From assembly GCA_030065935.1 (NCBI GenBank), contig JASJCP010000019.1, forward strand, positions 1 to 52,948: a stretch of DNA of 52,948 bases, written 5' to 3'. This stretch comes from Xenococcaceae cyanobacterium MO_167.B27 (GTDB lineage Bacteria > Cyanobacteriota > Cyanobacteriia > Cyanobacteriales > Xenococcaceae). The notes beneath the pieces were generated by a model that saw only the letters and a list, made by a program, of their open reading frames with translations, was not told where the DNA came from and ran no database searches. The translations under genes and the position numbers were made by a program. Shown piece after piece: positions 17,407-26,498 of the stretch. Positions within the stretch are counted from its first letter, which is position 1. Every line of letters starts with the position of its first letter.

Positions 17407-18471
17407 ATGCCTGTCGCACTCTATCATCTAATTGCCTTTCTCATCTCTGTGACCGTAGTTTTATGGACTATTCCCGATGTCAAAACTGTTGGTCTTAAAT
17501 TCGGTATAGTAGATCGACCTAACGCCAGAAAAATTCACAAAAACCCCGTTGTCCGCGTTGGCGGGGTTTCCATCTTTGCAGGTACTATGGTAGCCCTGTT
17601 AATTGTCTGGCGGTTAGGAGCATTCACCAATATTCCACCCAGTGAACAATTACAGATAGGGACTATGCTCTTTGGTAGTATATTATTTTTCTGTATTGGT
17701 TTTGCAGATGACCTTCTAAGCCTTACTGCCTTCTCAAGACTGATTATGCAGTTTACTGTAGCTGCTGGCTGTTGGGTGATGGGAGTTAGAATTGATTTTC
17801 TTTCTGTTCCTTTTAATGGCTTACTCCATCTTGGTTGGTTTAGTCTGCCTATCACGGTCATTTGGTTAGTAGGAATGGCTAATGCGATTAATTGGATCGA
17901 TGGAGTTGATGGTCTAGCAGCAGGGGTTTCTGGTATTGCAGCAGTAGTAATGTTGATTGTCACCCTATTTATGGATCAACCTGCTGCTGCGTTGATTGCT
18001 GCTGCTTTGGCTGGTGCTGCTTTAGGGTTTTTGCGTTACAACTTTAATCCTGCTCAAATTTTTATGGGGGACGGCGGAGCATATTTTATGGGCTTTACCC
18101 TCGCTGGAGTAGGAATAACAGGCTTGGTTAAAACCACTGCGGTAACTGCGGTATTACTGCCCTATGTGATTCTGGCTGTACCAATTTTAGATATGTCAGC
18201 AGTGATCTTCTCTCGCATTAGTAGAGGAAAATCCCCCTTTGTTGCTGATAAAAGTCATCTTCATCATTGGTTACTAGAAGCTGGTATTTCCCAACGTTTA
18301 ACGGTACTGTTTATTTACACCCTCACTTTATGGGTTGGTAGTATTGCTATGGGTTTTTCCAATATCCCTAGTGGTTGGGGTTATGCGATCGCATCCACAG
18401 TACTTCTAGGCTACACTAGCTGGCAAGTCTATCGCAATAGACAAGCACAAAGAACCGAAAACCGTAAATAA
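17407..18471 (+). CDS. MraY/WecA-family undecaprenyl-phosphate sugar-1-phosphate transferase
   Basis: A 354-residue polytopic membrane enzyme that transfers an N-acetylhexosamine-1-phosphate (usually GlcNAc) to a polyprenyl phosphate, starting surface polysaccharide synthesis. Motifs visible are DRPNARKIHKNPVVRVGG, FADDLLSL with the Mg-binding Asp pair, ANAINWIDGVDGLAAG, and MGDGGAYFMGF. The His-rich loop KSHLHHWLLE matches WecA/TagO rather than MraY. About eleven hydrophobic segments are seen. It lies 33 bp after glyA and 17 bp before cinA and is likely cotranscribed with both. The exact sugar is not determined by sequence. Confidence 0.9.
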   Translation: MPVALYHLIAFLISVTVVLWTIPDVKTVGLKFGIVDRPNARKIHKNPVVRVGGVSIFAGTMVALLIVWRLGAFTNIPPSEQLQIGTMLFGSILFFCIGFADDLLSLTAFSRLIMQFTVAAGCWVMGVRIDFLSVPFNGLLHLGWFSLPITVIWLVGMANAINWIDGVDGLAAGVSGIAAVVMLIVTLFMDQPAAALIAAALAGAALGFLRYNFNPAQIFMGDGGAYFMGFTLAGVGITGLVKTTAVTAVLLPYVILAVPILDMSAVIFSRISRGKSPFVADKSHLHHWLLEAGISQRLTVLFIYTLTLWVGSIAMGFSNIPSGWGYAIASTVLLGYTSWQVYRNRQAQRTENRK

Positions 18472-18488
18472 TTCATAATTGATAATTA

Positions 18489-19748
18489 ATGAGTGCGGAA
18501 ATTATTTGCATTGGAACTGAGCTACTATTAGGGGATATTCTCAACACTAACTGTCAGTATCTCGCTCAAGAATTAGCTGGCTTGGGCATTCCCCATTACT
18601 ATCAAAGCGTAGTAGGGGATAATCTCCAGAGAATTCATCAAGTTATTGAAGTAGCTGCTTCTCGGGCTGAGATTCTCATTTTTACAGGCGGTTTGGGGCC
18701 TACTCCTGATGATTTAACCACAGAAGCGATCGCCAGTTTCTTTAAGACTCCTTTGGAAGAAAAACCAGAAATTATCGCAGCCATTAAAGCTAAATATGCC
18801 TCAGTCGGGCGTAAAATGACAGCTAACAACAAGAAACAAGCCCTGATACCTGTTGGCGCGAATATATTACCCAATCCTACAGGAACAGCCCCAGGAATGA
18901 TCTGGGAAATTTCCTATTCTGGTAAAACTCTTACCATCATGACTTTCCCTGGTGTTCCCTCCGAAATGCACAGAATGTGGCAAGATACTGCTGTTCCTTT
19001 TCTTAAGAGTCAAGGTTGGGGTCAAAATATTATCTACAGTCAGATGTTGCGATTTCGTGGTATTGGGGAATCTGCCCTAGCTACCAAAGTAGATCATTTG
19101 TTTGATCTAAGCAATCCTACTGTCGCCCCCTATGCTTCCAAGGGAGAAGTTAGGTTACGTATTTGCGCTAAAGCTAAATCGGAAACCGAAGCTATGGCTT
19201 TAATTAAACCTATAGCAGAGGAAATTCAAAACATTGCAGGGTTAGATTATTTTGGGAAAGACGAAGAAACCCTAGAAGCTGTTGTGGGTAAGTTATTAAG
19301 CGATCGCAAAGAAACGGTTGCTGTAGCAGAATCCTGCACTGGCGGAGGTTTAGGGTCAATACTAACAGCTATCCCAGGAAGTTCTAAATATTTCCTCGGA
19401 GGTATCATAGCTTATAGCAATCAGGTAAAAATGGCTTTGCTTAGTGTCAATGAATCAACTCTCAATAAATGGGGGGCGGTGAGTCATCCTGTAGCGCGAG
19501 AAATGGCACAAGGAGCAAAACAAAAACTTAACACAGATTGGGGTATTAGTATTACTGGGATAGCTGGACCTGATGGCGGAACAGATACAAAACCAGTAGG
19601 CTTAGTTTATATTGGTCTTGCTAGTCCTGATGGTGAAGTAGAAAGCTTTGAGTGTCGTTTTGGCAAAGATAGAGAGCGTTCACTCATACGCTATTTAAGC
19701 TCCTATCAAGCTCTCGATCTTTTACGCCGAAAACTGTTAACTCTTTAG
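18489..19748 (+). CDS. cinA: CinA: ADP-ribose pyrophosphatase-type domain fused to NMN deamidase-type domain
   Basis: A 419-residue protein of usual CinA length. The N-terminal molybdopterin-binding-like domain (AEIICIGTELLLGDILNTN, FTGGLGPTPDDLT) belongs to the COG1058 group that cleaves ADP-ribose in characterised members. The C-terminal domain (VAVAESCTGGGLGSILTAIP, GISITGIAGPDGGTDTKPVG) is the PncC type that deamidates nicotinamide mononucleotide. CinA therefore recycles by-products of NAD use. It also has a historical link to competence. The C-terminal active-site Ser in ESCTGG is intact. It is the third gene after glyA and the sugar transferase. The stop overlaps that of the convergent DUF2949 gene by 4 bp. 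Confidence 0.95.
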   Translation: MSAEIICIGTELLLGDILNTNCQYLAQELAGLGIPHYYQSVVGDNLQRIHQVIEVAASRAEILIFTGGLGPTPDDLTTEAIASFFKTPLEEKPEIIAAIKAKYASVGRKMTANNKKQALIPVGANILPNPTGTAPGMIWEISYSGKTLTIMTFPGVPSEMHRMWQDTAVPFLKSQGWGQNIIYSQMLRFRGIGESALATKVDHLFDLSNPTVAPYASKGEVRLRICAKAKSETEAMALIKPIAEEIQNIAGLDYFGKDEETLEAVVGKLLSDRKETVAVAESCTGGGLGSILTAIPGSSKYFLGGIIAYSNQVKMALLSVNESTLNKWGAVSHPVAREMAQGAKQKLNTDWGISITGIAGPDGGTDTKPVGLVYIGLASPDGEVESFECRFGKDRERSLIRYLSSYQALDLLRRKLLTL

Positions 19749-19942
19749 ACTGCTTCTAACCAGTCATAAATACGATCTAGTTCCTCGATAGTGATAAAGC
19801 CATATTGCCATAACACCATAGGTATGGGTCCTAGATTTTGTTCGCTAGCTTTTTCAGCGATCGCCAATGAGTCGGGAGACACCGCCAACTCCTCCTTTAA
19901 AAACTGAATTAAATTGCGATAAAGAGAATTTTTCAAGATCAT
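19745..19942 (-). CDS. DUF2949 domain protein
   Basis: A 65-residue protein almost confined to cyanobacteria in the literature I know. It matches DUF2949: LIQFLKEELAVSPDSLAIAE followed by GPIPMVLWQYGFITIEELDRIYDWLE. It looks like a small all-helical soluble protein. The function is unknown. It overlaps the end of cinA by 4 bp tail to tail. An AGGAGGT Shine-Dalgarno-like sequence (on the minus strand, just upstream of the ATG) supports the start. Confidence 0.85.
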   Translation of the reverse strand: MILKNSLYRNLIQFLKEELAVSPDSLAIAEKASEQNLGPIPMVLWQYGFITIEELDRIYDWLEAV

Positions 19943-20791
19943 CGACCTCCTTAAATTTAGTACGATCTCAAGAGAGTAATTACAGAGTTATTATGCAGCC
20001 AAGATTATTACCGAAAAACTATCTTACGATAGTTCTAAACATTATTAAATTGAAATTTTAATTTGCCAGTGTCCTAGATCACAATCCCTAAAAAATATTA
20101 TTGATTAATCTTAGGTATAAGTATGGCTGTTATTTTGTCATAATATTTATGATTAAATCCAGTTAACTATGCAAAAAATTGAGCCGTCAACTTGTTGTAA
20201 GTAGATAGACCATTATAAACAGAAATAGCTGTGTAGAATAAATTACATAGTGAGGGCAGGGAATAGGGCAACGAAGGAGACTTTATTAAAAAATCGGCGT
20301 TGCTGAATGCTTAATGATTTTAATTTAATCATCGAGGGAAAACAATGAATTGGTAGGGGTTTGGCAATGCCAAACCCCTACTACAACATCGAATATCATT
20401 ACCTAATCAGCAACACCAAAAAATCGATCTATTTTGGGTTCAATACCTAGATATATTACAGCTATCTTTATAGTCATGAGGTACTCTATTACTACTCCCT
20501 ACTCCCTAAAACAGAGGGTAAGTGTACCTCACCAGTATGAGAATTGCTATAAGTCTGCTCCCACTGCAATAGGGAATAGGTAATAGGTGTTGATAATCCC
20601 TCGTATCCCTCATCCCTCATAATTCATCCCTTATAACTCATTCCTAGGTAACGGATAAAGAGCATAAAGAGTATTCCACGGTGATGAACAATGTGTAAAT
20701 AATTTTGCCTGGGTACTTACTCACAAACTCAATTCCTATCTAAACTATTTAACGTCTAATAAGCGTAGAATTACTTAGTTTAAACTATTGC
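19943..20791. other. Intergenic region containing a small MITE
   Basis: About 850 bp without a gene. It contains the 122-bp element at 20296-20417. The rest is AT-rich with short phrases such as ATAGGGAATAGGTAATAGG and CATCCCTCATAATTCATCCC, typical intergenic low-complexity sequence in this genome. Confidence 0.55.
20296..20417. mobile_element. 122-bp MITE with terminal inverted repeats and central palindrome
   Basis: Ends read GGCGTTGCTGA and TCAGCAACACC, and the imperfect terminal repeat extends to about 26 bp. An 8-bp direct repeat AAAAAATC (20288-20295 and 20418-20425) flanks it and looks like a target-site duplication. The centre holds a perfect 13-bp hairpin GTAGGGGTTTGGC (20353-20365) with an AAT loop. 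There is no coding capacity, so it would be moved by a transposase acting in trans. Confidence 0.75.
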
Positions 20792-21310
20792 TTAGTTTTG
20801 TAGCAAATTATCTAAAAATTCAATATCCAAATTATCACCTATATCTAAATTAAGTTCTTTGGCTCTACCACTCCGTAATTCTAGGACTCCATTAACCAGA
20901 ACATTTGGACCATAAACAGGACAATCTTCTGGCGCAGTATAACAAGGAGGAACTTGCTCGGCGATAGCAACTACTTGACCATCTCTGAGAAAAATCATAT
21001 CTAAAGGGACTAGACAATTTTTCATCCAAAAACGAGTAATTCTCGGGGTAGAGAAAGGGAAAAACATCCCCCTATTATCAGGTAACTCTTCCCGAAACAT
21101 TAAACCTTTTGATTGTTCCTCTGGAGTTTTAGCCACTTCCAATTCAATGATTTCTCCTGCAATATTAACTCTAGCTGTAATAGGTAATATTTGAGCTTGA
21201 GACTCATTCGCCTTTACAACCAAATCGACCCGATTGAAATTCAAGACTCCACAGGAAGTTACTAGCATCACTGATAAACTCAAAAGACCCCAACTAATTA
21301 TTTGTTTCAT
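20792..21310 (-). CDS. DUF192 lipoprotein
   Basis: A 172-residue protein with an N-terminal lipoprotein signal (lipobox LVTSC, Cys at about residue 20) followed by a DUF192 domain: EVAKTPEEQSKGLMFRE, GMFFPFSTPRITRFWMKN, PLDMIFLRDGQVVAI and VLELRSGRAKELNLDIGD. DUF192 proteins are small beta-rich envelope proteins with no agreed activity. The domain is complete. It follows the response regulator gene by about 50 bp on the same strand and may be cotranscribed with it and nadK. Confidence 0.88.
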   Translation of the reverse strand: MKQIISWGLLSLSVMLVTSCGVLNFNRVDLVVKANESQAQILPITARVNIAGEIIELEVAKTPEEQSKGLMFREELPDNRGMFFPFSTPRITRFWMKNCLVPLDMIFLRDGQVVAIAEQVPPCYTAPEDCPVYGPNVLVNGVLELRSGRAKELNLDIGDNLDIEFLDNLLQN

Positions 21311-21327
21311 AATCAGTGAAAATTGAT

Positions 21328-21362
21328 AAATATTAAATGTTAAATATTAAATATTAAATGTT
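21328..21362. repeat. Heptanucleotide tandem repeat (AAATATT/AAATGTT x5)
   Basis: Five consecutive 7-bp units fill most of the gap between the regulator gene and the DUF192 gene and touch the regulator stop codon. Confidence 0.7.
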
Positions 21363-22039
21363 TAAGGTTCTCTTAAAACGTAACCAACTCCCCTTACTGT
21401 CTGAATCAGCCGTTTTTTACCTTGACTTTCAATTTTTAAGCGTAAGTAACGAATATAAACTTCAATTACATTAGATTCCCCTCGATAGTCGTATCCCCAG
21501 ACATTTTCAATAATTCTATCTCTGGTAAGGACTCTACCAGGATTAGACATCAAATATTTCAGTAGTTCAAATTCTTTAGCGGTCAAATCTATTGTATAAC
21601 CGTCTCTAATAGCTTGATGAGTAGTTAAGTCTAAAACTAATTCCCCAAAACGTAGCTGTTCTCTAACATTAATAGTTGGTTCTATATACAAACGGGTTAA
21701 CCCTAGTAAATTTTCCTTATTGTAGGGCTTAAGTAAATAATCATCTGCTCCTGCTTCCAAACAAGCAACTCTTTCTTCTACAGTTTCCTCTTCTAGCAAC
21801 ATCAAAACTGGAATGCGACTTCCAGAGGTTCTCAATTGATGACAAAAATCTATTCCTGATTTTCCAGTCCATTTTTTATCTATAATCACCATTGCTGGTT
21901 CAAAAATACTAAATTTTTGCCAATTAGGAATAGCATCTTTTTCGACTACAGGATAGTACCCTGCTGCTTGTAAATCTTGACTAGCTTGGCGGGAAAAAAC
22001 CTCGTCTGTCAGTAAAAGAACACGAAAATTATCAATCAT
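21362..22039 (-). CDS. OmpR-type response regulator with atypical receiver (NblR-like)
   Basis: A 225-residue regulator with an N-terminal receiver and C-terminal winged helix (LTAKEFELLKYLMSNPGRVLTR to VRGVGYVLREP). The DNA-binding half is fully canonical. In the receiver the phospho-accepting Asp is present at D54 (VIIDKKW) and the Lys in LLKPY is kept. The acidic pair is T-D-E, and the usual Thr/Ser after beta-4 is replaced in LMLLEEE. Such erosion is known for NblR, the regulator of phycobilisome degradation under stress, and the sequence looks similar to what I recall of NblR-annotated proteins. I cannot confirm orthology. It lies between nadK and the DUF192 gene on the same strand. Confidence 0.85.
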   Translation of the reverse strand: MIDNFRVLLLTDEVFSRQASQDLQAAGYYPVVEKDAIPNWQKFSIFEPAMVIIDKKWTGKSGIDFCHQLRTSGSRIPVLMLLEEETVEERVACLEAGADDYLLKPYNKENLLGLTRLYIEPTINVREQLRFGELVLDLTTHQAIRDGYTIDLTAKEFELLKYLMSNPGRVLTRDRIIENVWGYDYRGESNVIEVYIRYLRLKIESQGKKRLIQTVRGVGYVLREP

Positions 22040-22085
22040 AAGAGTTGAAACACCGAAGCATTATTCACAGAAGACCAACGGAGAA

Positions 22086-23009
22086 TTAAGGAAGTTCCAC
22101 AGAAGTTGGCTTTGCAATATGGGGTAAACCCCATCCTAATTTTTCCCTTAAAATACGGAAAAATTCAGGTGATTCCAAACGAATAAATCTGGCTTTGTAA
22201 TCAGATTTAGCAACATAAATACGATCTTCGGGCAGTATATAACAACCTCCATTACCATCTACCACCATTACCATGCGATTGGGAGTAGCAGGAAAAACAT
22301 TCACTTCTTCTCGATCAGAAAATACCAAGGCGCGAGAAGCTAGAGAGTGAGGACAAATCGGAGCTAATTGTAATACAGGAACATCAGGGGTAACTACCGG
22401 ACCTCCTGAACTCAAAGAATAAGCAGTAGAACCTGTAGGAGTTGAAATAATAATGCCATCTGCTGCAATATCGACAGGAGCGTGTCTCCCAATTTGAATT
22501 TCAAAATGGCACATACTCGTTAGAGGTTCTCGGTGTAAAACCATTTCATTTAAAGAAAGAGCTTCCCAAAACAAAGTATCATCACGAAATACTTTGACCG
22601 CTAGCATAGAGCGTTCTTCTATTTCATATTCTCCTGCGAGTAATTTATCCAAAGCTTGAGAAAGTTGATTGAGATAAGTTTCTGTGAGAAATCCCATGTG
22701 TCCAGTATTAACTGTGAGCAATGGGATACCACAAGGAGCAAGTTGACGAAATGCGGATAATACCGTGCCATCTCCTCCTAAGACAATGGCAAATGCTATA
22801 TCAGAATCAAAATTAGGCGGGACTAGTTGTTCAATACGAGTGTGACAAACAGGACTATCAGGGGTAGAGTATTCTAATATGCCTCCAACTCCTGTAGCAG
22901 TAACAATTTCCCAATCACGGGTAATCAGCTTTTCTTGTATATCTGATGCGACTTTGCAAGCTATGGGTTTTATGTCGTTGTAAATAATACCTGCTTTGGG
23001 CTTTGCCAC
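22086..23009 (-). CDS. nadK: NAD(+) kinase
   Basis: Phosphorylates NAD to NADP using ATP. The 307 residues show the catalytic [15 protein letters not shown] (with the essential Asp), [10 protein letters not shown], and the substrate-binding [20 protein letters not shown] with SGGPVV. Length is normal for one of the two NAD kinase isoforms found in cyanobacteria. It is the first gene of an apparent nadK-regulator-DUF192 unit. Its start is the ATG that gives [12 protein letters not shown]. Confidence 0.95.
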   Translation of the reverse strand: MAKPKAGIIYNDIKPIACKVASDIQEKLITRDWEIVTATGVGGILEYSTPDSPVCHTRIEQLVPPNFDSDIAFAIVLGGDGTVLSAFRQLAPCGIPLLTVNTGHMGFLTETYLNQLSQALDKLLAGEYEIEERSMLAVKVFRDDTLFWEALSLNEMVLHREPLTSMCHFEIQIGRHAPVDIAADGIIISTPTGSTAYSLSSGGPVVTPDVPVLQLAPICPHSLASRALVFSDREEVNVFPATPNRMVMVVDGNGGCYILPEDRIYVAKSDYKARFIRLESPEFFRILREKLGWGLPHIAKPTSVELP

Positions 23010-23445
23010 GATTCTATATCTATCCTAATTGTTGAGCGTAACTATAGTAATGGAATAAATTTTGGTTTTATCTTACCAGCTTATCTTGACTAAGGTGTAT
23101 AGAGAAGTCAGGAGAACTTTAGGTGGATCAAAAAAAAGGGAACTGTATTTATCGGAGCATCACACCCAGTGAACAGTTTATCCACTACAATCAAGATTTC
23201 GGGTTTGTCTCCAGGTTTAAAACCCTCATTGATTCTTTTGTTATATTTTTTTTCCGAGCCATAGCCATCCTCTCTCTACAAAAATAAGTAATTTTAATCT
23301 TTTATTTTCTAACTTTATAATCACTAGGAATTATGCCAGCAATAGTTTTAACAAAAGTTTTTTTGGAAAAGTCCTATATTTTAATTAAAATAAACCCCTT
23401 CATAAAAAGTATATTTGATATTATTAGAGGAATTTTTCTACTGGT
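23010..23445. other. Intergenic region with an hsdR relic
   Basis: About 436 bp lacking an intact gene. It holds the type I restriction relic at 23110-23230 (minus strand). The remainder is AT-rich. Confidence 0.55.
23110..23230 (-). pseudogene. Type I restriction enzyme HsdR fragment
   Basis: On the minus strand one frame reads NEGFKPGDKPEILIVVDKLF followed by TGCDAPINTV. This matches the conserved HsdR helicase stretch ending VDKLLTGFDAPRNTV, with Cys replacing Phe. A run of eight T then shifts the frame and a stop follows. No other part of HsdR, HsdM or HsdS is adjacent. It is a small relic of a lost restriction system. Confidence 0.7.
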
Positions 23446-23892
23446 TTAAACTTTTAATAAGTTATCTCTAACTTCCATTAAAATTTTGCCTAGCTTATTT
23501 TTGCCACTACCATTTTTTCCACAGCCCCAATAATAGTCTATAGGAGAATTTTCGACAATTAGCTGATTTTCGGTACTAAGTAAGATGTCTTGAATATTTT
23601 GATGGGTTTTAAACTTACAAAAAACTGCTTGATACATAATTTCATCTTTTACTTCTTCCCAATCAAAGCGTAAAGGATGCTGACGACTTCTGCCCATTTT
23701 TGCTGCATCTTTAGGGGTTTTGACTTCTCTGATTTTATGAAACCACTCAATATCTGTATCTAGAAATTTTTGAGCTTGAAAATAATGCTCACTAGTAATC
23801 CACCAATGTTCATCTAACTCAAACCCATGACGAGAAAAGTTAGAAAAACAACCATAAGGTTTTTCTCTTGTACTGTAAAAATAAATTGTCAT
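23446..23892 (-). CDS. NADAR family protein (YbiA-like)
   Basis: A 148-residue single-domain protein of the NADAR superfamily: YSTREKPYGCFSNFSRH at the N terminus, WWITSEHYFQAQKF, EVKTPKDAAKMGRSR, and PIDYYWGCGKNGSGKNKLGK near the end. Characterised relatives either split riboflavin-pathway N-glycosides (YbiA) or remove ADP-ribose from guanine in DNA as antitoxins to DarT-type toxins. All conserved blocks are present. It lies about 0.4 kb downstream of the nadK start, on the same strand, with the hsdR relic between. No ADP-ribosyltransferase toxin is seen next to it, so a housekeeping damage-removal role is as likely as defence. Confidence 0.9.
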   Translation of the reverse strand: MTIYFYSTREKPYGCFSNFSRHGFELDEHWWITSEHYFQAQKFLDTDIEWFHKIREVKTPKDAAKMGRSRQHPLRFDWEEVKDEIMYQAVFCKFKTHQNIQDILLSTENQLIVENSPIDYYWGCGKNGSGKNKLGKILMEVRDNLLKV

Positions 23893-23960
23893 AATTCAGA
23901 TAGGGATAAAGGATAAATGATAAAGGATGAGGAAGGAGGAAGGATGACGGATAAACTCAA

Positions 23961-23983
23961 AAGTAATAAGTAATAAGTAATAA
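23961..23983. repeat. Heptanucleotide tandem repeat (AAGTAAT x3)
   Basis: Three copies of a 7-bp unit upstream of the NADAR gene, within a purine-rich low-complexity tract (23895-23990). Confidence 0.65.
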
Positions 23984-24331
23984 CAATCAATCCCCCTGAC
24001 CCCCCGAGAGGAGACTTAATATATCTAGGTATTGAACCTAAAACAAATCCGCTTTGTTGTGAAATCTCCTTCGGTGCGGGAAGACCTCTGACCTCTGACA
24101 TAAAATTTTATTTAACCTTCAATCAAATCACCACAACATAGTATGATTATAAATTGGGTTATTTTGACGTAAGTAATAGAACGACCTAATTAAAAAGCCT
24201 AATTGCTGTATTATTACTGATAATTTTCAGTTTCTTGGAATAGGTTGATGTAAAGAGCAAAGTAAGTTAAAGAATAGGCAGTAATTAGGATACGGCAATC
24301 AAACAGCAACAATTAATCATCAATACTAATT

Positions 24332-26437
24332 ATGACTGACTCAATTCGGATTTTAATGTGTGCGCCCGATCATTACGATGTGGATTATGTAATTAATCCT
24401 TGGATGGAAGGTAATGTACATAAATCTTCACAGGAAAGGGCGGTAGAACAGTGGAGCAAGCTACATCACATTCTGAAAGAATTAGCACAGGTCGATCTAG
24501 TAGCTCCCCAAAAAGGCTGGCCAGATATGGTGTTTACGGCTAATGCAGGGCTATTATTAGGGGATAATGTAGTTTTATCTCGCTTCCATCACCCCGAACG
24601 CCAAGGAGAAGAACCCCACTTCAAAAAATGGTTTGAAGATAATGGCTTCACTGTCTATGAACTACCTAAAGATTTACCTTTTGAAGGCGCAGGAGATGCT
24701 TTATTAGACCGTGAAGGACGTTGGTTGTGGGCTGGTTACGGTTTTCGTTCGGAATTAGATTCTCATCCCTATTTAGCGAAATGGTTGGATATTGAAGTAC
24801 TATCCCTGCGTTTAATTGACGATCGCTTTTATCACTTAGATACTTGTTTCTGTCCTCTGACTGGGGGTTATTTACTATATTATCCAGGTGCATTTGATTC
24901 CTATTCCAATCATTTGATTGAGATGCGTGTTCCAGCAGAAAAAAGAATTGCGATCGCCGAAGCTGACGCAGTTAATTTTGCTTGTAACGCGGTGAATGTG
25001 GAACAAAGTCTGGTAATGAATAAAGCTAGTGATAGCTTGAAGCAACAGCTTGCTACTAAAGGCTTTAAACTGATTGAAACTCCTCTAACTGAGTTTCTCA
25101 AAGCTGGAGGTGCAGCTAAATGTCTGACTCTCAGAATTACCGAACCAGTCTTAGACTATGTCCATGCTAACGAACCAATAGAAAGTCGTATTATTCATCT
25201 AGAAGGACATCTATTAGATGCAGGTACGATGAATCAGGCTCTAGATCTGATAGTAGAAAATGGAGGTAGCTTCAAGGTTCTTAACTTCAATCTGGGGATA
25301 GAAAGACAAAGTACTTCTGCTGCTGATGTGAGAGTTTCTGCACCTTCTCACGAAGCGATGGAAGATATTATGGGTCAATTAATTGACTTGGGTGCAATTA
25401 CTCCCGAAAAAGAAGTTTGTGATATCATCACTGAGACTTGTACCAAAGCAGGGGTTGCACCAGACGACTTTTATGTTACTACTATCTACCCCACAGAAAT
25501 CAGAGTTAATTGTGAGTGGGTACTGGTTCAAAACCAAAGGATGGATGGAGCAATTGTCGTTGCAAAAACAGAGCAAGGGGTAACTGCTAAATGTAAAATT
25601 CTCCGAGACTTAGAAGTAGGCGATCGCGTTGTAGTGGGTGTGGAAGGTATCCGCACTGCGAGAAAGGCTGAGAAGAGAGAAAAACGTGGTGGTGAAGAGT
25701 TTAGCTTTATGGGTGCTGGAGTTTCCAGTGAGCGAAGAGTAGAACTAGTTGTAGAACAAATCGCTTGGGAATTACGTCAAATACGCGATCGCGGTGGTAA
25801 AGTTTTAGTTACCGCAGGACCAGTATTAATTCATACTGGAGGAGCGCAACATCTATCTAGCCTCATCCGCCAGGGTTATGTACAGGGTTTACTGGGAGGA
25901 AATGCGATCGCTGTTCACGATATAGAACAGGCGTTGATGGGTACTTCTTTGGGAGTAGATATGCAAAAAGGTGTTCCTGTTAGGGGAGGACATCGCCATC
26001 ACCTTAAAGTAATCAATACAGTTCGTCGTTACGGTAGTATTGCTGAAACTGTAGAAGCAGGAGTTCTCACTCAAGGGGTGATGTATGAGTGCGTCAAAAA
26101 TAATGTTCCCTTCTGTTTAGCTGGTTCGATCCGTGATGATGGTCCTCTTCCCGATACTCAAATGGATTTAATTAAAGCTCAAGCAGAATATGCTCAACTG
26201 CTAGAAGGTACAGACATGATCTTGATGCTATCTACTATGCTGCACTCTATTGGTGTGGGTAATATGACTCCTGCTGGAGTAAAAATGGTGTGTGTAGATA
26301 TCAATCCTGCGGTAGTTACCAAGTTGAGCGATCGCGGTTCGATTGAATCTGTGGGAGTGGTAACAGATGTGGGTTTATTCCTCAGTCTTTTAGTACAGCA
26401 GCTAGAAAAACTGACTAGCCCCTATCAAGTAGCTTAA
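24332..26437 (+). CDS. agrE: Bifunctional arginine dihydrolase / ornithine cyclodeaminase
   Basis: A 701-residue enzyme nearly collinear with ArgZ of Synechocystis and AgrE of Anabaena. The N-terminal domain (to about 285) converts arginine to ornithine, CO2 and two ammonia. The essential residues fall at the same numbers as I recall for ArgZ: N71 (TANAG), H168 (FYHLD) and the nucleophile C264 (GGAAKCLTLR). The C-terminal domain (TIGR00300 type, DDFYVTTIYPTEIRVNCEW to DVGLFLSLLVQQL) turns ornithine into proline. The protein mobilises nitrogen from cyanophycin-derived arginine. It is monocistronic by context. A GTA-N7-TAC sequence upstream has the wrong spacing for an NtcA box. Confidence 0.96.
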   Translation: MTDSIRILMCAPDHYDVDYVINPWMEGNVHKSSQERAVEQWSKLHHILKELAQVDLVAPQKGWPDMVFTANAGLLLGDNVVLSRFHHPERQGEEPHFKKWFEDNGFTVYELPKDLPFEGAGDALLDREGRWLWAGYGFRSELDSHPYLAKWLDIEVLSLRLIDDRFYHLDTCFCPLTGGYLLYYPGAFDSYSNHLIEMRVPAEKRIAIAEADAVNFACNAVNVEQSLVMNKASDSLKQQLATKGFKLIETPLTEFLKAGGAAKCLTLRITEPVLDYVHANEPIESRIIHLEGHLLDAGTMNQALDLIVENGGSFKVLNFNLGIERQSTSAADVRVSAPSHEAMEDIMGQLIDLGAITPEKEVCDIITETCTKAGVAPDDFYVTTIYPTEIRVNCEWVLVQNQRMDGAIVVAKTEQGVTAKCKILRDLEVGDRVVVGVEGIRTARKAEKREKRGGEEFSFMGAGVSSERRVELVVEQIAWELRQIRDRGGKVLVTAGPVLIHTGGAQHLSSLIRQGYVQGLLGGNAIAVHDIEQALMGTSLGVDMQKGVPVRGGHRHHLKVINTVRRYGSIAETVEAGVLTQGVMYECVKNNVPFCLAGSIRDDGPLPDTQMDLIKAQAEYAQLLEGTDMILMLSTMLHSIGVGNMTPAGVKMVCVDINPAVVTKLSDRGSIESVGVVTDVGLFLSLLVQQLEKLTSPYQVA

Positions 26438-26498
26438 AATTAGAGCCAGAAATTAGGACTTACACAGTGGACTTAGTATCTTAAATAGAATTGCCTCT

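Noticed and set aside
23889-24101. 70-codon open frame on the minus strand upstream of the NADAR gene
   Set aside because: It spans heptamer repeats and purine-rich low-complexity DNA, has no family resemblance, and its composition (runs of Leu, Ser and Pro) reflects the repeats.
24260-24330. NtcA-type site upstream of agrE
   Set aside because: The only candidate is GTA-N7-TAC, one base short of the known N8 spacing, and no suitably spaced -10 box follows.
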